This document shows, one piece after another, positions 55,701-64,000 of a stretch of DNA of 64,000 nt (the stretch's first letter is position 1; the number at the start of each line of letters is the position of its first letter). The position numbers and the translations under genes were made by a program. The notes beneath the pieces were generated by a model. It ran no database searches. It saw nothing but the letters and a program-made list of their open reading frames with translations, and had not been told where the DNA came from. Origin of the DNA: Luzula sylvatica (taxonomy: Eukaryota > Streptophyta > Magnoliopsida > Poales > Juncaceae); assembly GCA_946800325.1 (NCBI GenBank), contig OX326958.1:4970001-5034000 (forward strand). Direction: 5' to 3'.

Positions 55701-57995
55701 CACTAAGAAAGTTTGTTTTTCGATTCAAAACAAGATTTTAACGCTTTGAGGAGTTCAAATAACGTGTTTTCAGATCATTTGTATCGTATCTTTTACTACA
55801 TAACTTTTCACCAAATTTCACAAACACTAAGAAAGTTTGTTTTTCTATTCAACACAAGATTTTAACGCTTTGAGGAGTTCAAATAACGTGTTTTTAGATC
55901 AGTTGTTTCGTATCTTTTACTACATAACTTTTCACCAAATTTCACAAACACTAAGAAAGTTTGTTTTTCGATTCAAACCAAGATTTTAACGCTTTGAGGA
56001 GTTCAAATAACGTGTTTTTAGATCATTTGTATCGTATCTTTTACTACATAACTTTTCACCAAATTTCACAAACACTAAGAAAGTTTGTTTTTCGATTCAA
56101 AAAAAGATTTTAACGCTTTGAGGAGTTCAAATAACGTGTTTTTAGATCATTTGTATCGTATCTTTTACTACATAACTTTTCATCAAATTTTACAATCACT
56201 AAGAAAGTTTGTTTTTCGATTCAAAAAAAGATTTTAACGCTTTGAGGAGTTCAAATAACGTGTTTTTAGATCATTTGTATCGTATCTTTTACTACATAAC
56301 TTTTCACCAAATTTCACAAACACTAAGAAAGTTTGTTTTTCTATTCAACACAAGATTTTAACGCTTTGAGGAGTTCAAATAACGTGTTTTTAGATCAGTT
56401 GTATCGTATCTTTTACTACATAACTTTTCACCAAATTTCACAAACACTAAGAAAGTTTGTTTTTCGATTCAAACCAAGATTTTAACGCTTTGAGGAGTTC
56501 AAATAACGTGTTTTTAGATCATTTGTATCGTATCTTTTACTACATAACTTTTCACCAAATTTCACAAACACTAAGAAAGTTTGTTTTTCGATTCAAAAAA
56601 AGATTTTAACGCTTTGAGGAGTTCAAATAACGTGTTTTTAGATCATTTGTATCGTATCTTTTACTACATAACTTTTCATCAAATTTTACAATCACTAAGA
56701 AGGTTTGTTTTTCGATTCAAAACAAGATTTTAACGCTTTGAGGAGTTCAAATAACGTGTTTTCAGATCATTTGTATCGTATCTTTTACTACATAACTTTT
56801 CACCAAATTTCACAAACACTAACAAAGTTTGTTTTTCGATTCAAACCAAGATTTTAACGCTTTGAGGAGTTCAAATAACGTGTTTTGAGATCATTTGTAT
56901 CGTGTCTTTTACTACATAACTTTTCACCAAATTTCACAAACACTAACAAAGTTTGTTTTTCTATTCAAAACAAGCTTTTAACGCTTTGAGGAGTTCAAAT
57001 AACGTGTTTTTAGATCATTTGTATCGTATCTTTTACAACATAACTTTTCACCAAATTTCACAAACACTAAGAAAGTTTGTTTTTCGATTCAAAACAAGAT
57101 TTTAACGCTTTGAGGAGTTCAAATAACGTGTTTTTAGATCAGTTGTATCGTATCTTTTACTACATAACTTTTCACCAAATTTCACAAACACTAAGAAAGT
57201 TTGTTTTTCGATTCAAACCAAGATTTTAACGCTTTGAGGAGTTCAAATAACGTGTTTTTAGATCATTTGTGTCGTATCTTTTACTAGATAACTTTTCATC
57301 AAATTTCACAAACACTAAGAAAGTTTGTTTTTCGATTCAAAACAAAATTTTAACGCTTTGAGGAGTTCTATTAACTTGTTTTTAGATCATTTGTATCGTA
57401 TCTTTTACTACATAACTTTTCACCAAATTTTACAAACACTAAGAAAGTTTGTTTTTCGATTCAAAACAAGATTTTAACGCTTTGAGGAGTTCAAATAACG
57501 TGTTTTTAGATCAGTTGTATCGTATCTTTTACTACATAACTTTTCACCAAATTTCACAAACACTAAGAAAGTTCGTTTTTCGATTCAAAACAAGATTTTA
57601 ACGCTTTGAGGAGTTCAAATAACGTGTTTTCAGATCATTTATATCGTATCTTTTACTACATAACTTTTCACCAAATTTCACAAACACTAAGAAAGTTTGT
57701 TTTTCTATTCAAAACAAAATTTTAACGCTTTGAGGAGTTCTATTAACTTGTTTTTAGATCATTTGTATCCTATCTTTTACTACATAACTTTTCACCAAAT
57801 TTCACGTACACTAAGAAAGTTTGTTTTTCGATTCAAACCAAGATTTTAACGCTTTGAGGAGTTCAAATAACGTGTTTTTAGATCATTTGTATCGTATCTT
57901 TTACTACATAACTTTTCACCAAATTTCACAAACACTAAGAAAGTTTGTTTTTCGATTCAAAACAAGATTTTAACGCTTTGAGGAGTTCAAATAAC
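52790..57995. repeat. HOR H copy 1 (42 monomers, 5,208 bp)
   Basis: Offset exactly 5,208 bp (42 x 124). Markers are CTTTGGGG (54,255 to 59,463), GTTTCACC (55,681 to 60,889), CAGTTGTTTCG (about 55,903 to 61,111) and TTTTTAGATTC (about 54,230 to 59,438). It contains the added monomer group and a 496-bp tetramer expansion (AACACAAG at 55,851 and 56,347). It contains no extra-A monomer, unlike the left part of the window. Confidence 0.9.
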
Positions 57996-60900
57996 GTGTT
58001 TTCAGATCATTTGTATCGTATCTTTTACTACATAACTTTTCACCAAATTTCACAAACACTAACAAAGTTTGTTTTTCGATTCAAACCAAGATTTTAACGC
58101 TTTGAGGAGTTCAAATAACGTGTTTTGAGATCATTTGTATCGTGTCTTTTACTACATAACTTTTCACCAAATTTCACAAACACTAAAAAAGTTTGTTTTT
58201 CTATTCAAAACAAGCTTTTAACGCTTTGAGGAGTTCAAATAACGTGTTTTTAGATCATTTGTATCGTATCTTTTACAACATAACTTTTCACCAAATTTCA
58301 CAAACACTAAGAAAGTTTGTTTTTCGATTCAAAACAAGATTTTAACGCTTTGAGGAGTTCAAATAACGTGTTTTTAGATCAGTTGTATCGTATCTTTTAC
58401 TACATAACTTTTCACCAAATTTCACAAACACTAAGAAAGTTTGTTTTTCGATTCAAACCAAGATTTTAACGCTTTGAGGAGTTCAAATAACGTGTTTTTA
58501 GATCATTTGTATCGTATCTTTTACAACATAACTTTTCACCAAATTTCACAAACACTAAGAAAGTTTGTTTTTCGATTCAAAACAAGATTTTAACGCTTTG
58601 AGGAGTTCAAATAACGTGTTTTTAGATCATTTGTATCGTATCTTTTACTACATAACTTTTCATCAAATTTTACAATCACTAAGAAAGTTTGTTTTTCGAT
58701 TCAAAACAAGATTTTAACGCTTTGAGGAGTTCAAATAACGTGTTTTCAGATCATTTGTATCGTATCTTTTACTACATAACTTTTCACCAAATTTCACATA
58801 CACTAAGAAATTTTGTTTTTCTATTCAAAACAAGATTTTAACGCTTTGAGGAGTTAAAATAACGTGTTTTTAGATCGTTTGTATCGTATCTTTTACTACA
58901 TAACTTTTCACCAAATTTCACAAACACTAAGAAAGTTCGTTTTTCGATTCAAAACAAGATTTTAACGCTTTGAGGAGTTCAAATAACGTGTTTTCAGATC
59001 ATTTATATCGTATCTTTTACTACATAACTTTTCACCAAATTTCACAAACACTAAGAAAGTTTGTTTTTCTATTCAAAACAAGATTTTAACGCTTTGAAGA
59101 GTTCAAATAACGTGTTTTTAGATCATTTGTATCACATCTTTTACTACATAACTTTTCACCAAATTTCACAAACACTAAGAAAGTTTGTTTTTCGATTCAA
59201 AACAAGATTTTAACGCTTTGAGGAGTTCAAATAACGTGTTTTTAGATCATTTGTATCGTATCTTTTACTACATAACTTTTCACCAAATTTCACAAACATT
59301 AAGAAAGTTTGTTTTTCTATTCAAAACAAGCTTTTAACGCTTTGAGGAGTTCAAATAACGTGTTTTTAGATCATTTGTATCACATCTTTTACTACATAAC
59401 TTTTAACCAAATTTCAAAAACACTAAGAAAGTTTGTTTTTAGATTCAAAACAAGATTTTAACGCTTTGGGGAGTTCAAATAACGTGCTTTTAGATCATTT
59501 GTATCGTATCTTTTACTGCATAACTTTTCACCAAATTCCACAAACACTAAGAAAGTTTGTTTTTCGATTCAAAACAAGATTTTAACGCTTTTAGGAGTGC
59601 AAATAACGTGTTTTTAGATCATTTGTATCGTATCTTCTACTACATAACTTTTCACCAAATTTTACAAACATTAAGAAAGTTTGTTTTTCTATTCAAAACA
59701 AGCTTTTAACTCTATGAGGAGTGCAAATAACGTGTTTTTAGATCATTTGTATCGTATCTTTTACTACATAACTTTTCACCAAATTTCACAAACACTAAGA
59801 AAGTTTGTTTTTCGATTCAAAACAAGATTTTAACGCTTTGAGGAGTTCAAATAACGTGTTTTTAGATCATTTGTATCGTATCTTTTACTACATAACTTTT
59901 CACTTAATTTCACAAACACTAAGAAAGTTTGTTTTTCGATTCAAAACAAGATTTTAACGCTTTTAGGAGTGCAAATAACGTGTTTTTAGATCATTTGTAT
60001 CGTATCTTTTACTACATAACTTTTCACCAAATTTCACAAACATTAAGAAAGTTTGTTTTTCTATTCAAAACAAGCTTTTAACGCTATGAGGAGTTCAAAT
60101 AACGTGTTTTTAGATCATTTGTATCACATCTTTTACTAAATAACTTTTCACCAAATTTCACAAACACTAAGAAAGTTTGTTTTTCGATTCAAAACAAGAT
60201 TTTAACGCTTTGAGGAGTTCAAATAACATGTTTTTAGATCATTTGTATCGTATCTTTTACTAGATAACTTTTCACCAAATTTCACAAACACTAAGAAAGT
60301 TTGTTTTTCGATTCAAAACAAGATTTTAACGCTTTGAGGAGTTCCATTAACAAGTTTTTAGATCATTTGTATCGTATCTTTTACTACATAACTTTTCACC
60401 AAATTTTACAAACACTTAGAAAGTTTGTTTTTCGATTCAAAACAAGATTTTAACGCTTTGAGGAGTTCAAATAACGTGTTTTTAGATCATTTGTATCGTA
60501 TCTTTTACTACATAACTTTTCACCAAATTTCACAAACACTAAGAAAGTTTGTTTTTCAATTCAAAACCAGATTTTAACGCTTTGAGGAGTTCAAATAACG
60601 TGTTTTTAGATCATTTGTATCGTATCTTTTACCAGATAACTTTTCACCAAATTTCACAAACACTAAGAAAGTTTGTTTTTCTATTCAAAACAAGATTTTA
60701 ACGCTTTGAGGAGTTCAAATAACGTGTTTTTAGATCATTTGTATCGTATCTTTTACTACATAACTTTTCACCAAATTTCACAAACACTAAGAAATTTTGT
60801 TTTTCGATTCAAAACAAGATTTTAAAGCTTTGAGGAGTTCAAATAACGTGTTTTGAGATGATTTGTATCGTATCTTTTACTACATAACGTTTCACCAAAT

Positions 60901-63003
60901 TTTACAATCACTAAGAAAGTTTGTTTTTCGATTCAAAACAAGATTTTAACGCTTTGAGGAGTTCAAATAACGTGTTTTCAGATCATTTGTATCGTATCTT
61001 TTACTACATAACTTTTCACCAAATTTCACTAACACTAAGAAAGTTTGTTTTTCTATTCAACACAAGATTTTAACGCTTTGAGGAGTTCAAATAACGTGTT
61101 TTTAGATCAGTTGTTTCGTATCTTTTACTACATAACTTTTCACCAAATTTCACAAACACTAGGAAAGTTTGTTTTTCGATTCAAACCAAGATTTTAACGC
61201 TTTGAGGAGTTCAAATAACGTGTTTTTAGATCATTTGTATCGTATCTTTTACTACATAACTTTTCACCAAATTTCACAAACACTAAGAAAGTTTGTTTTT
61301 CGATTCAAAAAAAGATTTTAACGCTTTGAGGAGTTCAAATAACGTGTTTTTAGATCATTTGTATCGTATCTTTTACTACATAACTTTTCATCAAATTTTA
61401 CAATCACTAAGAAAGTTTGTTTTTCGATTCAAAAAAAGATTTTAACGCTTTGAGGAGTTCAAATAACGTGTTTTTAGATCATTTGTATCGTATCTTTTAC
61501 TACATAACTTTTCACCAAATTTCACAAACACTAAGAAAGTTTGTTTTTCTATTCAACACAAGATTTTAACGCTTTGAGGAGTTCAAATAACGTGTTTTTA
61601 GATCAGTTGTATCGTATCTTTTACTACATAACTTTTCACCAAATTTCACAAACACTAAGAAAGTTTGTTTTTCGATTCAAACCAAGATTTTAACGCTTTG
61701 AGGAGTTCAAATAACGTGTTTTTAGATCATTTGTATCGTATCTTTTACTACATAACTTTTCACCAAATTTCACAAACACTAAGAAAGTTTGTTTTTCGAT
61801 TCAAAAAAAGATTTTAACGCTTTGAGGAGTTCAAATAACGTGTTTTTAGATCATTTGTATCGTATCTTTTACTACATAACTTTTCATCAAATTTTACAAT
61901 CACTAAGAAGGTTTGTTTTTCGATTCAAAACAAGATTTTAACGCTTTGAGGAGTTCAAATAACGTGTTTTCAGATCATTTGTATCGTATCTTTTACTACA
62001 TAACTTTTCACCAAATTTCACAAACACTAACAAAGTTTGTTTTTCGATTCAAACCAAGATTTTAACGCTTTGAGGAGTTCAAATAACGTGTTTTGAGATC
62101 ATTTGTATCGTGTCTTTTACTACATAACTTTTCACCAAATTTCACAAACACTAACAAAGTTTGTTTTTCTATTCAAAACAAGCTTTTAACGCTTTGAGGA
62201 GTTCAAATAACGTGTTTTTAGATCATTTGTATCGTATCTTTTACAACATAACTTTTCACCAAATTTCACAAACACTAAGAAAGTTTGTTTTTCGATTCAA
62301 AACAAGATTTTAACGCTTTGAGGAGTTCAAATAACGTGTTTTTAGATCAGTTGTATCGTATCTTTTACTACATAACTTTTCACCAAATTTCACAAACACT
62401 AAGAAAGTTTGTTTTTCGATTCAAACCAAGATTTTAACGCTTTGAGGAGTTCAAATAACGTGTTTTTAGATCATTTGTGTCGTATCTTTTACTAGATAAC
62501 TTTTCATCAAATTTCACAAACACTAAGAAAGTTTGTTTTTCGATTCAAAACAAAATTTTAACGCTTTGAGGAGTTCTATTAACTTGTTTTTAGATCATTT
62601 GTATCCTATCTTTTACTACATAACTTTTCACCAAATTTTACAAACACTAAGAAAGTTTGTTTTTCGATTCAAAACAAGATTTTAACGCTTTGAGGAGTTC
62701 AAATAACGTGTTTTTAGATCAGTTGTATCGTATCTTTTACTACATAACTTTTCACCAAATTTCACAAACACTAAGAAAGTTCGTTTTTCGATTCAAAACA
62801 AGATTTTAACGCTTTGAGGAGTTCAAATAACGTGTTTTCAGATCATTTATATCGTATCTTTTACTACATAACTTTTCACCAAATTTCACAAACACTAAGA
62901 AAGTTTGTTTTTCTATTCAAAACAAAATTTTAACGCTTTGAGGAGTTCTATTAACTTGTTTTTAGATCATTTGTATCCTATCTTTTACTACATAACTTTT
63001 CAC
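57996..63003. repeat. HOR H copy 2 (about 40 monomers)
   Basis: This is collinear with copy 1 until 63,003, where TTTTACAAAC replaces TTTCACGTAC. Single-base differences seen are G at 59,518 (CTGCAT), T at 61,030, G at 61,162 and C at 62,606 (CCTATC; G at 57,398 in copy 1). Four differences in about 5 kb correspond to roughly 99.9% identity, the youngest-looking large duplication in the window along with HOR C. Confidence 0.9.
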
Positions 63004-64000
63004 CAAATTTTACAAACACTAAGAAAGTTTGTTTTTCGATTCAAAACAAGATTTTAACGCTTTGAGGAGTTCAAATAACGTGTTTTTAGATCATTTGTAT
63101 CGTATTTTTTACTACATAACTTTTCACCAAATTTCACAAACACTAAGAAAGTTCGTTTTTCGATTCAAAACAAGATTTTAACGCTTTGAGGAGTTCAAAT
63201 AACGTGTTTTCAGATCATTTATATCGTATCTTTTACTACATAACTTTTCACCAAATTTCACAAACACTAAGAAAGTTTGTTTTTCTATTCAAAACAAGAT
63301 TTTAACGCTTTGAGGAGTTCAAATAACGTGTTTTTAGATCATTTGTATCACATCTTTTACTACATAACTTTTCACCAAATTTCACAAACACTAAGAAAGT
63401 TTGTTTTTCGATTCAAAACAAGATTTTAACGCTTTGAGGAGTTCAAATAACGTGTTTTTAGATCATTTGTATCGTATCTTTTACTACATAACTTTTCACC
63501 AAATTTCACAAACATTAAGAAAGTTTGTTTTTCTATTCAAAACAAGCTTTTAACGCTTTGAGGAGTTCAAATAACGTGTTTTTAGATCATTTGTATCACA
63601 TCTTTTACTACATAACTTTTCACCAAATTTCAAAAACACTAAGAAAGTTTGTTTTTCGATTCAAAACAAGATTTTAACGCTTTGAGGAGTTCAAATAACG
63701 TGTTTTTAGATCATTTGTATCGTATCTTTTACTACATAACTTTTCACCAAATTCCACAAACACTAAGAAAGTTTGTTTTTCGATTCAAAACAAGATTTTA
63801 ACGCTTTTAGGAGTGCAAATAACGTGTTTTTAGATCATTTGTATCGTATCTTTTACTACATAACTTTTCACCAAATTTTACAAACATTAAGAAAGTTTGT
63901 TTTTCTATTCAAAACAAGCTTTTAACTCTATGAGGAGTTCAAATAACGTGTTTTTAGATCATTTGTATCACATCTTTTTACTACATAACTTTTCACCAAA
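63004..64000. repeat. Right-edge monomers, end-of-unit types
   Basis: About eight monomers: one with CGTATTTTTTAC (about 63,102, private), then GTTCG, CACATC, CATTAAG with AAGCTT, CAAAAACAC, TTCCACAAAC with TTTTAGGAGTGC, CTCTATGAGG, and finally the extra-T monomer (63,975-63,979). The order matches the ends of B units (for example 22,000-22,560) and leads into the same junction word as the first bases of the window. Confidence 0.82.

Larger units (their letters stand above)
18..63979. other. Inherited one-base (T) insertion, 4 copies
   Basis: CATCTTTTAC gains a fifth T at 18-22, 25,073-25,077, 28,919-28,923 and 63,975-63,979. In each complete case the preceding monomer carries CTCTATGAGG. 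Two copies are one C-unit apart (3,846 bp), and the other two sit at the two ends of the window. It is a marker for the junction that starts each C-type unit. Confidence 0.92.
1..64000. repeat. 124-bp satellite DNA array filling the window
   Basis: Seen directly: the word ACTTTTCACC, or a one-base variant, recurs every 124 bp from position 31 to position 63,988. That is 516 steps with a net shift of only -27 bp. The consensus monomer has 20 C and 15 G in 124 bases (about 28% G+C) and four CpG sites. Most monomers differ from consensus at only a few positions, and many of these differences are shared between monomers. No unique DNA, transposon or gene interrupts the array, and neither edge of the window shows decay into flanking sequence, so the array continues on both sides. 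Known of the class: long, homogeneous satellite arrays of this kind form centromeric or pericentromeric heterochromatin in plants and animals. Inferred: such a role here. I do not recognise the family with certainty. The strand is arbitrary. Confidence 0.98.

Noticed and set aside
1..64000. CRISPR array (regular direct repeats)
   Set aside because: The repeats are contiguous 124-bp units without unique spacers. The apparent spacers are the variable part of the same monomer.
1..64000. Telomere-type repeat, retrotransposon or LTR fragments
   Set aside because: TTTTAGG occurs only once per monomer in one type and never as tandem telomere units. No primer-binding site, polypurine tract, poly-A tail, target-site duplication or foreign sequence is visible, and the length budget leaves no room for an insertion.

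Overview
The whole window is one tandem satellite DNA array. A monomer of 124 bp (about 28% G+C) repeats head to tail from the first base to the last. From the first conserved anchor word (position 31) to the last (63,988) there are 516 monomer steps. I see no protein gene, RNA gene, transposon, CRISPR array or other unique sequence. This is the kind of DNA found in eukaryotic constitutive heterochromatin, most typically at centromeres or pericentromeres. AT-rich monomers in megabase-scale arrays suggest a plant or animal chromosome. I lean weakly towards a plant, but the species cannot be named from this window.

The monomers are not random copies. They fall into a few dozen types defined by shared base changes, and the order of types repeats at a higher level. 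I can trace several higher-order repeats (HORs), each present as two to four neighbouring copies. The HORs and their approximate positions are: a 20-mer of 2,481 bp (205-5,290); a large 39- to 42-mer of 4.84-5.21 kb (5,710-22,700); a 31-mer of 3,846 bp (24,545-32,660); a 33-mer of 4,093 bp (29,770-37,956); a 39-mer of 4,837 bp (33,945-43,284); a 23-mer of 2,853 bp (40,433-46,137); a 32-mer of 3,968 bp (44,060-51,995); and a 42-mer of 5,208 bp (52,790-63,003). Between them lie short mosaic joins. The HORs overlap and nest. A module close to the first 20-mer recurs inside most of the later units, so the array looks like a series of successive local duplications with changing unit length.

The register is exceptionally clean. 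All net departure from the 124-bp lattice over 516 steps (-27 bp) is explained by four kinds of change: one inherited extra A seen 11 times, one inherited extra T seen four times (three between the anchors), one single-T loss near 51,170, and one 40-bp phase slip at 52,180/52,181. The phase slip is the seam of an out-of-register tandem duplication of 332 bp. Nothing functions here as a coding system. The plausible role is structural (centromeric or heterochromatic chromatin), which is inferred and not shown by sequence alone. Consensus positions below count from the ATCATTTG word as base 1.
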